Positions 1-8,106 of a DNA stretch of 64,000 nt are shown one piece after another; the first letter of the stretch is position 1; each line of letters begins with the position of its first letter. Both the position numbers and the translations under genes were made by a program. Origin of the DNA: Oscillospiraceae bacterium (GTDB taxonomy: Bacteria; Bacillota; Clostridia; Oscillospirales; Acutalibacteraceae). The DNA lies in assembly GCA_015066105.1 (NCBI GenBank), contig SVOY01000010.1, positions 1 to 64,000 of the forward strand. The letters run 5' to 3'. The notes below the pieces were generated by a model, which saw only the letters and a list, made by a program, of their open reading frames with translations, searched no databases and was not told where the DNA came from.

Positions 1-192
1 CGCACGAGAGCGGCTGCTTGAAATAGTAATGCGATGTCAAACCTCTGTGCCGACTTTTAGTCGGCGAGCCAGCAGGCGGCCCTTATAGGGCCTATGCAAA
101 CCACCAGTTCAACTGGTGGTTATGATTTAAAACAACCGCATAAACACAGCAAAAACCACCCTGCTGACAGCTGACAGCAGGGTGGTTTTATA
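1..192. mobile_element. Possible IS200/IS605-type element end (remnant)
   Basis: This stretch has no gene but holds three stacked hairpins. A short stem lies near 51-67 (GCCGAC/GTCGGC), a perfect 23-bp palindrome at 99-121 has arms AACCACCAGTT, and a strong stem at 152-189 (AAAACCACCCTGCTG arms) resembles a terminator. Subterminal imperfect hairpins of this kind are typical of the ends recognised by IS200/IS605 HUH transposases. No transposase is visible because the window starts here, so the assignment rests on structure and recalled resemblance only. Recombinase homology resumes at about 193, so this DNA probably interrupts or truncates that gene. Confidence 0.35.
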
Positions 193-432
193 TTTGCTGT
201 CCGTAAGTTCATGCAGATGGAAACTCTAACACCTGCACTTCTTAACGAACTGATTGAGAAAATTGAAGTTCATTCTATTGAGGGTAAAGGTAAAAACAAA
301 ACGCAGAGGATAGTAATTTACTACCGCTTTGTAGGTTATCTTGAATTGCCTGACAAAATATCAATCGTAAACGATACCCTACAGGGAGTAGCAGTGAATT
401 ACATCTCAGGTGCTTTATCCGAAACAGCATAA
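193..432 (+). pseudogene. Large serine recombinase, C-terminal fragment only
   Basis: The reading frame from about 193 (AVRKFMQMETLTPALLNEL) through IEKIEVH, KTQRIVIYYRFVGYLELP and the stop at 430-432 looks like the extreme C-terminus (DUF4368-like region) of TndX/TnpX-type large serine recombinases, which mobilise integrative elements of Firmicutes. The family is usually 500-560 residues; only about 80 codons remain. The catalytic resolvase domain, recombinase domain and zinc ribbon are all absent, and an in-frame TGA lies upstream at 172-174. An internal ATG at 211 could give a 73-residue peptide, but I read this as a dead remnant cut off by the hairpin-rich DNA on its left. Confidence 0.7.
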
Positions 433-693
433 AGAAAAAAAGCCGCAGTTAATCTGCGACAAACAAAAAATATATCAATCTGTTTTTAAAGAAAAAAGGA
501 TGCGTGTTCAAATCCCTTATGAACACGCATCATGGTGCGAGTTGACAATCCATATCCGAACCAACATTTTGCTATTGATACATTGCCTTAAGGGCGCACT
601 TACTCACCACCGTAAAGGCGGTGCAGTGCGCTATCCGAGGTTGCAAAAGCAAACTGCCCTCACAATAGAGAGTAGTTTATAACTAACTGTAAG
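433..693. other. Non-coding remnant tract with hairpins
   Basis: No convincing gene. A GC-rich imperfect stem lies at about 441-459 (GCCGCAG/CTGCGAC) and a near-perfect stem at about 499-530 (GATGCGTGTTC/GAACACGCATC). An open frame at 410-682 has low-complexity content, no good ribosome binding site and no recognisable family. The tract is probably leftover DNA from the mobile element that carried the recombinase. Confidence 0.4.
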
Positions 694-2064
694 TTATTCA
701 GCATCATTGATTGCTTCGACAAAAAATTTAGCAATATTTTGCCACTCACTTATAGCTTCGGGAGCTTCATGGCTGAAACGAATTACCTTTTCGTCTTTAG
801 CCAGTAACACAAAATCTCCGTCTGCACAGGTTGCAATAACTATACCTTCAGGCTTTTCTTCAAGTAATTCTTCTTTTTCCAAGCCTTCGAAAAATTCAGT
901 AGTTGTCTTTAATGAATCGGCATAAGACAAAAAAGTGTATTCATCAGAAAGCAGACCACCATCACTGACTAAATAGTAAGGCAGTATGCTATTGTATAGA
1001 GGGTCTATTATTGATTCAGCAATCTTTTTGGTAATTCTTTTGTTAAAATCCTCTTTGCGCTCAGTTTTTGTTTTTCGTAAAAATTTAAGAGCTTCTTTTT
1101 CTTTTACTATGTATTCCGGTCTGCCCTTTGCTTTCAACTTTTCATATTCTTTAAAAAGCTTTTCCATATACTCCATTAACGGTCTCGGAGCCTCGTCTGT
1201 TTCGTCAAGCTCATATCCGTTGGGACACTTATCTACGATACAAGCAGGAGTGAGGTTTGCCCATGAAAGAGCTTTTTCTTTTATGAGCATTTCTGCAGTG
1301 TCCTTATGTATTAGTACTGTATATCTTCCGCAAAAATCATATGTAGAAGAACAGTAAACATAAGCTATACCACCTGAAGGCATATCCTCTTTGAGATAGC
1401 AGTCTTGAAGTCCGATACGCTGCAACTCATAAAAAATTGATGTTATTTTCGGTAGGTATCCGCCCAGTGCCTGCATCCTTGACTTTTGCTTTTTATCTAT
1501 AGTTCTATCATAAGCAATACGGGAAATTCTTTTATGGGGAAAGATGTAGAAATACTGTTCGGCTTCATATCTGCCCTTATCCTGCACCCAGCAGAAATCA
1601 ACATCAGTAATTCCGTTTTCAATGCAGGCTTTTCTGAAACGGTCAGGTACGCAGATATTATGACAATCCTTTGGTGCAACATTTATTTCATGAAAAGCAC
1701 TTATTACTTTAAGATATATCTTTTTTCCTATTTCCGTTTCTACAGGAAAAACATCGATTACGGTATTATCCTTGAAATCTTCAGTTTTGAGTTCATACCA
1801 ATCACTTTCAAAATCGGTATATCTTCTCTCATACCAACCACGGGCGCGCCAACCCTGTTCTTTGCAGAAAGCCTCTATTTTATCAAGCACCTCATCTGCA
1901 TCAGTTTCATCCATATCGAGCTCGCTCCACCCGACACAGTCACACTTTTTGCCGAGAGAATGAACGAAATCTATATTTTCCTGATATTTCTCGTCGCCGA
2001 ATCTGTGATTCTTCTTATCGAGTATCCAAGTTAAATGCTCTTTATAATTCATAACATCACTCAT
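694..2064 (-). CDS. Hypothetical protein, 456 aa, unrecognised
   Basis: The frame encodes a mostly acidic, lysine-rich soluble protein with no signal peptide or membrane span. I do not recognise its family. Visible features are an N-terminal region beginning MSDVMNYKEHLTWIL, many aromatic residues, Cys-containing stretches such as KKCDCVGW and CHNICVP, and a charged Lys/Glu-rich segment around residues 300-345. The start is uncertain: two Met codons (residues 1 and 5) are possible and neither has a strong ribosome binding site. It lies alone between mobile-element debris and tRNA-Leu, so it may be accessory cargo. The frame is long and clean, so I consider it a real gene of unknown role. Confidence 0.7.
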   Translation of the reverse strand: MSDVMNYKEHLTWILDKKNHRFGDEKYQENIDFVHSLGKKCDCVGWSELDMDETDADEVLDKIEAFCKEQGWRARGWYERRYTDFESDWYELKTEDFKDNTVIDVFPVETEIGKKIYLKVISAFHEINVAPKDCHNICVPDRFRKACIENGITDVDFCWVQDKGRYEAEQYFYIFPHKRISRIAYDRTIDKKQKSRMQALGGYLPKITSIFYELQRIGLQDCYLKEDMPSGGIAYVYCSSTYDFCGRYTVLIHKDTAEMLIKEKALSWANLTPACIVDKCPNGYELDETDEAPRPLMEYMEKLFKEYEKLKAKGRPEYIVKEKEALKFLRKTKTERKEDFNKRITKKIAESIIDPLYNSILPYYLVSDGGLLSDEYTFLSYADSLKTTTEFFEGLEKEELLEEKPEGIVIATCADGDFVLLAKDEKVIRFSHEAPEAISEWQNIAKFFVEAINDAE

Positions 2065-2125
2065 TTCAATTGATATAATTTAATTATACCACAATCAAAG
2101 CAACAAAAACAATCATATAATAACA

Positions 2126-2160
2126 AAAAATCCGAACCTCTTAATTTGGTTCGGATTTTT
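2126..2160 (-). terminator. Terminator after tRNA-Leu
   Basis: A 13-bp perfect stem (AAAAATCCGAACC / GGTTCGGATTTTT) with a 9-nt loop lies just downstream of the tRNA on the minus strand and ends in a T-run. Its A/T flanks would also allow termination on the plus strand. Confidence 0.8.
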
Positions 2161-2166
2161 CTGGTT

Positions 2167-2251
2167 TGGTGCGAGAGACGGGACTTGAACCCGTACGAGC
2201 TGCCCCACACGCCCCTCAAACGTGCGCGTCTGCCGATTCCGCCACTCTCGC
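2167..2251 (-). tRNA. tRNA-Leu (anticodon GAG), CCA encoded
   Basis: On the minus strand the 7-bp acceptor stem GCGAGAG/CTCTCGC, the class II D arm (GGCGGAATCGGCAGACGC), the anticodon stem CACGT/GCGTG with loop TTGAGGG, a long variable arm, and the T arm ACGGG-TTCAAGT-CCCGT can all be drawn. Anticodon positions 34-36 read GAG, so it decodes CUY leucine codons. The 3' CCA is encoded (TGG at 2167-2169 on the plus strand). The first 24 nt are duplicated, with a few flanking bases, 171 bp upstream. Confidence 0.95.
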
Positions 2252-2400
2252 ATATTAAGTTTTTGCAACCGATTAAGGTTGCGCGCGCGTGACTCTTGCG
2301 GTGCCCAAAATTCGTTGCTCGCTTTTCGCTTCGCCGAATTTTGACCGCTTCGCCTTTTCGCTTTCCCTTCATCGTCCACAGGACGCGGTCAAGCTCAAAG

Positions 2401-2427
2401 CTGCCGATTCCGCCACTCTCGCATATT
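2401..2427 (-). repeat. Orphan copy of the tRNA-Leu 5' end (27-bp direct repeat)
   Basis: Positions 2401-2427 are identical to 2230-2256. The repeat contains the tRNA-Leu acceptor 5' strand and part of the D arm plus three flanking bases. After it the sequence diverges, so this copy is a tRNA fragment. The 144 bp between the copies is GC-rich, with GCG runs and short inverted segments. The orphan copy sits between the promoter at 2455-2483 and the intact tRNA, so the tRNA may be transcribed with a 5' leader of roughly 195 nt. Confidence 0.8.
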
Positions 2428-2454
2428 GCCTGCCGCTCTTTCGAACGCTTGAAT

Positions 2455-2483
2455 ATAATACCACCCCTTTGTTAAAAAGTCAA
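2455..2483 (-). promoter_or_regulatory. Sigma-A promoter for tRNA-Leu
   Basis: On the minus strand TTGACT (2483-2478) is followed by a 17-bp spacer and TATTAT (2460-2455). This is a near-consensus housekeeping promoter pointing at the tRNA-Leu region. Confidence 0.7.
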
Positions 2484-2600
2484 TACCTTTTTGCAAGATT
2501 TTTTCAAAAAAAATTTATAAAAATCTTGTAAAAATAAAGACAAATCAGTATTTTTTTGGTATACTATATGTCCTGTCTATTTTATTTCAGAGGTGGAAAT

Positions 2601-3926
2601 ATGAAAGAAAAAATCCTACAGTTCGGCACGGGTAATTTTTTGCGCGGTTTTGTTGCAGATTTTGTGCAGACACTTAACGAAAAAGAGCTCTTTGACGGCG
2701 GCATAGTTATCGCTCAGCCCACACGCGGAGGCAAAGCTGAGCTTATAAACAGCAGTAAGGGTGAGTATAATTTATACCTCAGAGGCGTTGATAAAGGTCG
2801 GAGCGTTTGTGTCAGACGTCAGATTACCTGCGTGAGCCGTTGCGTTGACCCTTATAAAAATTTTGAGGATTATCTTGCTTTGGCTAAAAATCCCGATTTG
2901 CGTTTCATTGTTTCAAACACAACCGAGGCGGGGATTGCCTTTGACCCCCAATGTAAGTTTGAGGACAGACCTGCACTTTCATTTCCGGGTAAGCTCACCC
3001 AGCTTCTCTATCAGCGATATCTCGGCCACCTTCCCGGCTTTGTGATTCTTCCCTGCGAGCTTATTTCGGATAACGGTGCGGAGCTTAAGAGGTGTGTTCT
3101 GAAGTATGTGGATATGTGGGAGCTCGGCGAGGACTTTGCCGGCTGGATTAACAGCGAGAACACCTTCTGCAATACCCTCGTTGACCGTATCGTAACGGGC
3201 TATCCCGAGGATGCCGAAGTGCTTTTTAAGGAAATCGGCAAAGAGGATAAGCTTCTCAATGCCGCTGAGCCCTATCATCTTTGGGTAATTGAAGGGGATT
3301 ATGAAAGTGAGCTGCCGCTGAAAAAAGCGGGCCTTAACGTTATCTGGAGTGACGATGTTGCCGCCTATAAAAAAATGAAGGTGCGTATTCTCAACGGCTC
3401 ACATACAAGCCTTGTTTTCCCGAGTCTCATCTGCGGTGTTGAAACAGTGAAGGAGAGCCTTGATGACGAACAGCTTTCGGCTTATCTTAACCGTTGCCTT
3501 TTCGACTGTATTCTTCCCTTGATTGAGGATAAGCAGGAAATACGTGACTTTGCTTCGGCTGTGCTCGAGCGCTTTGCAAATCCCTACATAAAGCATCGCT
3601 GGCAGGCAATTTCACTTAATTCGGTAAGTAAATTCAAGGAGAGGGTGCTTCCCTCTGTCGGCGATTATATAATCAAAAACGACGCACTTCCCAAGCCTCT
3701 TGTTTTTGCGCTTTCCTGCCTCATTTACTATTATAAAAACAACCCCGTTCAGGATAGCCCCGATGCCGCAATGAGCATACTGATAGGCGACCTTGAACAA
3801 ATCCTTGCCGATACCTCGCTTTGGGGCATCGATTTGAGTGCAATGAAAAACCTTGTTGAAAAGGGGATTACCCTTATTGAAAACGAGGGCATCCGTAAGG
3901 CTCTTGCCTGGGCAACGGAAAAGTAA
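2601..3926 (+). CDS. uxaB: Tagaturonate reductase (altronate oxidoreductase)
   Basis: NAD-dependent oxidoreductase interconverting D-tagaturonate and D-altronate in galacturonate catabolism; cytoplasmic. The 441-residue product fits the polyol/mannitol-type long-chain dehydrogenase family. It has an N-terminal nucleotide-binding stretch LQFGTGNFLRGF (about 6-17), the SNTTEAG segment (about 105-111), the FPGKLTQLLYQRY stretch and LNGSHT (about 262-268) in the catalytic domain. I start at 2601, after AGAGGTGGAAAT, because the extra upstream residues of the longer frame do not match the family and lack a ribosome binding site. It is monocistronic here, 39 kb from the glucuronate operon; uxaA is not in the window. 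A fructuronate reductase role is the main alternative, but the glucuronate operon already has an SDR for that step. Confidence 0.85.
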   Translation: MKEKILQFGTGNFLRGFVADFVQTLNEKELFDGGIVIAQPTRGGKAELINSSKGEYNLYLRGVDKGRSVCVRRQITCVSRCVDPYKNFEDYLALAKNPDLRFIVSNTTEAGIAFDPQCKFEDRPALSFPGKLTQLLYQRYLGHLPGFVILPCELISDNGAELKRCVLKYVDMWELGEDFAGWINSENTFCNTLVDRIVTGYPEDAEVLFKEIGKEDKLLNAAEPYHLWVIEGDYESELPLKKAGLNVIWSDDVAAYKKMKVRILNGSHTSLVFPSLICGVETVKESLDDEQLSAYLNRCLFDCILPLIEDKQEIRDFASAVLERFANPYIKHRWQAISLNSVSKFKERVLPSVGDYIIKNDALPKPLVFALSCLIYYYKNNPVQDSPDAAMSILIGDLEQILADTSLWGIDLSAMKNLVEKGITLIENEGIRKALAWATEK

Positions 3927-3934
3927 ATATTTGA

Positions 3935-3995
3935 ACAAGCCGCAGATTCTGCCGCGCCTTTACGGGGCGCAGACGGTATCTGCGACTTGCTTTTT
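3935..3995 (+). terminator. Terminator after uxaB
   Basis: The outer stem CAAG-CCGCAGAT pairs with ATCTGCG-A-CTTG and an inner stem GCGCC/GGGCGC adds a second level, followed by CTTTTTT. The T-run abuts the stop codon of the convergent peptidase gene. Confidence 0.65.
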
Positions 3996-4744
3996 TATGT
4001 GCAGCTGAAGGCCCAGATGTTCATAATTTCCTCTGAAAACTCATCGTAGCTCCAGGCCTTTTCACTTTTTTTGATGCTGTTAGGGTCTTTTACGGTGAAT
4101 TTGCCGTTGCTGTAGCCGCTCAGCACAATAAAATGTCCCGACGAGGTAAATTCGCCCGGCCCCATTATCAGAATAATCGGCTTGCCGCCTTCAAGTGCGT
4201 TTATCATTATCTCTTCGCCAAGGGGCAACACCTCACTTTTCAGCCCGAGCTCAGTCGCACCCTCACTCATAAGTGACCAGGAGGTGCCTATGCCGGTTAT
4301 GCAGTACCCGTTGCTTTTTGAAAATTCAATAACCTTATCCGGTGAAAATCTGCTTTCGTCCTTTGTCAGATGAAAGCCCACCATTGAAAGGCAGAGCGGG
4401 CCGCAGGCAGAGGCTGCGGCACATTCACCGCCGTAATCCGTAAAGCCCCAGCGTATATCCCACTGTAAAAACAAGGGCATTTCCTCGCTTTGCTTATATC
4501 GGCTGAGGTCAACGGGGTGAGGCTCGTCCTTTTCTCTGTGATAGGCGAGCACGAAGGAGCGTGCCTCGTGATTGCTGTCGTAAAGCTGTCTTAATTCCTG
4601 CGGATAGCTTAAATCAAGGGTGTATTGCCTTCTTGAATATTCAAGGCCTGCAATGCCTGCCGCCGCTATTGCGAGCACAAGCAAAAGTATGATTACCCTT
4701 GCTTGCTTTTTAAGTTTTCTTTTTTGCTTTTTCATTTGCTTCAC
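3995..4744 (-). CDS. Membrane-anchored C39-like cysteine peptidase
   Basis: A 249-residue protein with a very basic N-terminus (MKQMKKQKRKLKKQAR) and one hydrophobic segment (about 17-35), so it is probably anchored with the rest outside. The C-terminal domain fits the papain-like Peptidase_C39_2 family: QWDIRWG (Gln about 94, oxyanion hole), ACGPLC (catalytic Cys about 114), GHFIVLSGY (His about 204) and VKDPNS (Asp about 220). The exported peptidases of this group are mostly uncharacterised; cell-wall or peptide cleavage is plausible. It is a single gene with no ABC exporter domain, so it is not a bacteriocin-processing transporter. It converges on uxaB. Confidence 0.8.
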   Translation of the reverse strand: MKQMKKQKRKLKKQARVIILLLVLAIAAAGIAGLEYSRRQYTLDLSYPQELRQLYDSNHEARSFVLAYHREKDEPHPVDLSRYKQSEEMPLFLQWDIRWGFTDYGGECAAASACGPLCLSMVGFHLTKDESRFSPDKVIEFSKSNGYCITGIGTSWSLMSEGATELGLKSEVLPLGEEIMINALEGGKPIILIMGPGEFTSSGHFIVLSGYSNGKFTVKDPNSIKKSEKAWSYDEFSEEIMNIWAFSCT

Positions 4745-4922
4745 CTGTCCTGTTTTTTCGCTGAAACAAAAATATCACAAAAAAGTTCACTTGTGAACAC
4801 ATATTAACGAAGAGTAACCGAGTTGTTATTTCTCCGTAACTTTCTTTTGATTTTTGTATCTTTTGGACTAATTACAATTATATGCTGTGTTTTAGCCTGT
4901 ATTTTTGTGCAAAGAGTAAAAA

Positions 4923-4938
4923 ACACAAAATCTTGTGT
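4923..4938 (+). promoter_or_regulatory. NrdR box 1 upstream of nrdD
   Basis: The 16-bp near-palindrome ACACAAAATCTTGTGT fits the NrdR box pattern (ACACTATATATAGTGT-like). It starts 33 bp (about three helical turns) before a second box, the usual tandem arrangement for this ATP/dATP-sensing repressor. Confidence 0.75.
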
Positions 4939-4945
4939 TTATGTC

Positions 4946-4974
4946 TTGACTAAATACACAATATATTCTATAAT
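4946..4974 (+). promoter_or_regulatory. Sigma-A promoter of nrdD
   Basis: TTGACT (4946-4951), a 17-bp spacer and TATAAT (4969-4974). The second NrdR box overlaps the spacer and -10, so repressor binding would block RNA polymerase. The leader to the start codon is about 70 nt. Confidence 0.85.
4956..4971 (+). promoter_or_regulatory. NrdR box 2 overlapping the nrdD -10
   Basis: ACACAATATATTCTAT matches the left half and AT-rich centre of the NrdR box; the right half-site is degenerate. It lies on the promoter spacer and -10 element. Confidence 0.7.
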
Positions 4975-5049
4975 TAAAATCCACCCGAAAAAACGGACAC
5001 AGCTATGTGTCTTTGATAGATTATCAAAGCTATGAAAGGAGAATCAGAT

Positions 5050-7176
5050 ATGACAGTAATCAAAAGAGACGGCAAAACAGTTGAATTTGACCGCAGTAAA
5101 ATAATCATCGCCCTTTCAAAGGCAAACGATGCCGTAGAGGAGTGCGACAGAATAACAGAAGCACAGATGGAAGAAATTGCCGATTTTATCAACGAAAAGA
5201 GAAAGTCAAGAATCCTTGTTGAGGATATTCAGGATATGGTTGAGCAGAAGCTTATGGAGCTTGACAAGTATGCCCTTGCAAAGGCCTACATTATCTACCG
5301 CTACAACAGGGCTCTTGTAAGAAAGGCAAACACAACCGACGATTCAATTCTCAGCCTTATCAAAAACTCCAACAAGGATGTAATGGAGGAAAACTCCAAT
5401 AAGGATGCCGTTATGGCGGCAACTCAGCGTGACCTTATTGCCGGTGAGGTCAGTAAGGACCTCACACGCAGAATGCTCCTTCCCGAGCATATTTCAAAGG
5501 CTCACGACGAGGGCGCAATCCATTTTCACGATGCCGACTACTTCCTTCAGCCTATTTTCAACTGCTGCCTTATAAATATCGGTGATATGCTTGATAACGG
5601 TACGGTTATGAATGCAAAGCTTATTGAAAGCCCCAAAAGCTTTCAGGTTGCCTGCAACGTTATGACTCAGATTATCGCCTCCGTCGCTTCAAGTCAGTAC
5701 GGCGGTCAGTCTGTTGACGTGAGCCATCTCGGCAAATATCTCAGAAAGAGCCGTGTCAAGTTCACAAAAAATCTTACCGAAAAATTCGGCGATGAATTTA
5801 CAAAGGAAGAAATCGACAAAATTGTTGCAGACCGTCTGCAGGATGAGCTTCGCTCAGGCGTTCAGACCATTCAGTATCAGATAAATACTCTTATGACAAC
5901 AAACGGACAGTCTCCCTTTGTTACAATTTTCCTCAACCTCAAGGAGGGTGACGAGTATCTTGAAGAAAACGCAATGATAGTTGAAGAGATTCTTCGTCAG
6001 AGATACGAGGGCATAAAAAATGAAAAGGGTGTTTACGTAACTCCCGCCTTCCCGAAGCTTGTTTATGTTCTTGATGAGCATAACTGTCTTAAGGGCGGCA
6101 AATATGATTACATTACAAAGCTTGCCGTAAAATGCTCTGCAAAAAGGCTTTATCCCGACTATATTTCCGCTAAAAAGATGCGTGAAAACTACGAGGGCAA
6201 CGTATTTTCTCCCATGGGCTGCCGCAGCTTCCTTTCTCCCTGGAAGGATGAAAACGGAAACTACAAGTTTGAGGGCCGCTTCAATCAGGGTGTTGTTTCT
6301 CTCAACCTTCCTCAGCTTGGTATTCTTGCCAAGGGTGACGAGGCAAAATTCTGGGAGCTTCTTGAAGACAGACTTGCTCTTTGCTTTGAGGCTCTTATGT
6401 GCCGCCACGAGGCTCTTCACAAGGTTATTTCAGATACAAGCCCCGTGCACTGGCGTTACGGTGCCATTGCAAGGCTTGAAAAGGGTGAGAGCATAGAAAG
6501 GTTTCTTCACGACGGCTACAGCACAATTTCATTGGGCTATATCGGCCTTTACGAGCTTACAAAGCTTGTAAAGGGTGTGAGCCATACTGAGCCCGAGGGC
6601 ACTGAATTTGCTCTCAGGGTAATGAGAAGCCTCAGAGAGCATTGCGAAAAGTGGAAGAAGGAGACGGGTCTCGGCTTCGGCCTTTACGGCACCCCTGCTG
6701 AAAGCCTTTGCTACCGCTTTGCCCGTGTTGACAAAAAGCGCTTCGGCACTATTGAGGATGTTACCGATAAGGGCTACTACACAAACTCCTACCACGTTGA
6801 CGTGCGTGAGGATATTGATGCTTTCAGTAAGTTTACATTTGAAAGTCAGTTCCAGACAATCTCCTCCGGCGGTGCTATTTCTTATGTTGAAATTCCCAAT
6901 ATGCGCCACAACCTTGAAGCTCTTGAGGAGCTTGTGAAGTTCATCTACGATAACATTCAGTACGCTGAGTTCAACACAAAAAGTGATTACTGTCACTGCT
7001 GCGGCTATGACGGCGAAATCAAAATCAACGATGACCTTGAATGGGAGTGTCCCTCCTGCGGAAACAAGGACCAGCGCAAAATGAACGTTACAAGAAGAAC
7101 CTGCGGTTACCTTGGCGAAAACTTCTGGAATGTGGGTAAAACCAAGGAAATCAAGGCAAGAGTTTTGCATCTGTAA
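5050..7176 (+). CDS. nrdD: Anaerobic ribonucleoside-triphosphate reductase (class III)
   Basis: Glycyl-radical enzyme making deoxynucleotides from NTPs without oxygen; it is activated by NrdG. The 708-residue product starts with an ATP-cone allosteric domain (VIKRDGKTVEFDRSKI, about 1-90). It continues with the ten-stranded barrel and ends with a four-Cys zinc site (CHCCG...CPSCG) and the glycyl-radical loop RTCGYLGENFW with the radical Gly near 686. ATG 5050 follows AAAGGAG at the right distance; the in-frame ATG at 5032 overlaps that ribosome binding site and is rejected. It is preceded by a promoter with two NrdR boxes. nrdG lies downstream, but a terminator-like hairpin and a 278-bp repeat element separate the two genes. 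Confidence 0.97.
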   Translation: MTVIKRDGKTVEFDRSKIIIALSKANDAVEECDRITEAQMEEIADFINEKRKSRILVEDIQDMVEQKLMELDKYALAKAYIIYRYNRALVRKANTTDDSILSLIKNSNKDVMEENSNKDAVMAATQRDLIAGEVSKDLTRRMLLPEHISKAHDEGAIHFHDADYFLQPIFNCCLINIGDMLDNGTVMNAKLIESPKSFQVACNVMTQIIASVASSQYGGQSVDVSHLGKYLRKSRVKFTKNLTEKFGDEFTKEEIDKIVADRLQDELRSGVQTIQYQINTLMTTNGQSPFVTIFLNLKEGDEYLEENAMIVEEILRQRYEGIKNEKGVYVTPAFPKLVYVLDEHNCLKGGKYDYITKLAVKCSAKRLYPDYISAKKMRENYEGNVFSPMGCRSFLSPWKDENGNYKFEGRFNQGVVSLNLPQLGILAKGDEAKFWELLEDRLALCFEALMCRHEALHKVISDTSPVHWRYGAIARLEKGESIERFLHDGYSTISLGYIGLYELTKLVKGVSHTEPEGTEFALRVMRSLREHCEKWKKETGLGFGLYGTPAESLCYRFARVDKKRFGTIEDVTDKGYYTNSYHVDVREDIDAFSKFTFESQFQTISSGGAISYVEIPNMRHNLEALEELVKFIYDNIQYAEFNTKSDYCHCCGYDGEIKINDDLEWECPSCGNKDQRKMNVTRRTCGYLGENFWNVGKTKEIKARVLHL

Positions 7177-7235
7177 TAATCAGAAAAAAGTAACGGCTGC
7201 CCGCCGAGGGCAAAAAAACATTTCAAACAACGAAA

Positions 7236-7266
7236 AAAGAATCAACAGTCTGTCTGTTGGTTCTTT
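7236..7266 (+). terminator. Terminator after nrdD
   Basis: AAAGAATCAACAG pairs with CTGTTGGTTCTTT (one G-T pair) around a 5-nt loop, 60 bp after the nrdD stop and just before the MITE-like element. A partial copy of the GTAAC/CCGGCGAGG repeat family lies at 7185-7212. Confidence 0.6.
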
Positions 7267-7277
7267 ATTCGCTTTTT

Positions 7278-7555
7278 ATAGGGTGACGAGTATAATCCGA
7301 ACCCGCCCAAAAGCGTGAATTTTCGCGGCTTTTCGGCATTTCGGTTTTGAAAGGCGTCAGCCTGTCGACACCCTCAATATCCAAAAATCCTGCAAAAATT
7401 CGCACTTTTGGGTCTGCGATTTTTTGCGGAGTGGATTTTTGGCAAGACAAGACACAAAACGCAGTAAATCCTATCGGATTTACGAGTATTTTAACGAAGT
7501 ATTGGCGGAAATCCGCCCGTAAAAAACGGTGTTCGGATTATGCTCGCCACCCTAT
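7278..7555. mobile_element. 278-bp MITE-like element with 25-bp terminal inverted repeats
   Basis: The left end ATAGGGTGACGAGTATAATC... (7278-7302) and the reverse complement of the right end (7531-7555) match at 23 of 25 positions. The interior is AT/GC-patchy with internal short inverted repeats and no coding potential. The element starts 101 bp after the nrdD stop and ends just before the AGGAGG ribosome binding site of nrdG. A single copy of the same end lies at 27660-27682. No flanking target duplication is obvious. Size and structure fit a non-autonomous transposon; the parent is unknown. Confidence 0.75.
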
Positions 7556-7569
7556 GCGGAGGAAAAGCT

Positions 7570-8106
7570 ATGAACTACGCTACCATAAAGCCCTTTGACG
7601 TTGCAAACGGCCCCGGTGTAAGAGTATCCCTTTTTGTTTCGGGCTGTACTCACCGCTGTAAGGGCTGCTTCAATGAAGAGGCCTGGGATTTCGGTTACGG
7701 TGAGGAGTTTACCGACAAAGAGAAAAACCGGATTTTTGATGCCCTTAAGCCCGACTATATCAAAGGCTTTTCGCTTTTGGGCGGTGAGCCCTTTGAGCCG
7801 AGAAATCAGGCGGTGCTGTGTGATTTTCTCCCCGAAATAAAAGAACGGTATCCCGAAAAGGATATCTGGTGCTATACGGGCTACGATTTTGAAAAGGATT
7901 TGCTTTCGGGCAGACTTTGTGATAAAATGATAACGGATAAAATGCTTTCCTGCATTGATATTCTTGTGGACGGTAAGTTTGTAGAGGAAAAGAAAAATCT
8001 TAAGCTTCGCTTCAAGGGCTCGGAAAATCAGCGCATAATTGATGTGCAGAAATCCCTGCAGGAAAACAGAATAATACTCTGGGAGGGTGACACAGATGCA
8101 GTATGA
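7570..8106 (+). CDS. nrdG: Anaerobic ribonucleotide reductase activating protein
   Basis: Radical-SAM enzyme that installs the glycyl radical on NrdD. The 178-residue product carries the diagnostic N-terminal GPGVRVSLFVSGC followed by the CX3CX2C cluster motif (Cys about 26, 30, 33) and the LLGGEPFEP SAM-binding segment near residue 68. ATG 7570 follows GGAGGAAAAGCT. It heads a tight nrdG-dut-hydrolase operon, and the next gene overlaps its end. Because a hairpin and a repeat element lie between nrdD and nrdG, nrdG may depend on read-through or on a promoter inside the repeat. Confidence 0.95.
   Translation: MNYATIKPFDVANGPGVRVSLFVSGCTHRCKGCFNEEAWDFGYGEEFTDKEKNRIFDALKPDYIKGFSLLGGEPFEPRNQAVLCDFLPEIKERYPEKDIWCYTGYDFEKDLLSGRLCDKMITDKMLSCIDILVDGKFVEEKKNLKLRFKGSENQRIIDVQKSLQENRIILWEGDTDAV

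Noticed and set aside
410..682. Open frame of 90 codons on the plus strand after the recombinase remnant
   Set aside because: It overlaps the recombinase end, lacks a ribosome binding site, covers two hairpins and matches no family I know.
5854..7170. Long antisense frames of 188 and 213 codons inside nrdD
   Set aside because: They are reverse-strand shadows of a strongly conserved gene, Val/Leu-rich as expected from antisense of its codon use, with no start signals.
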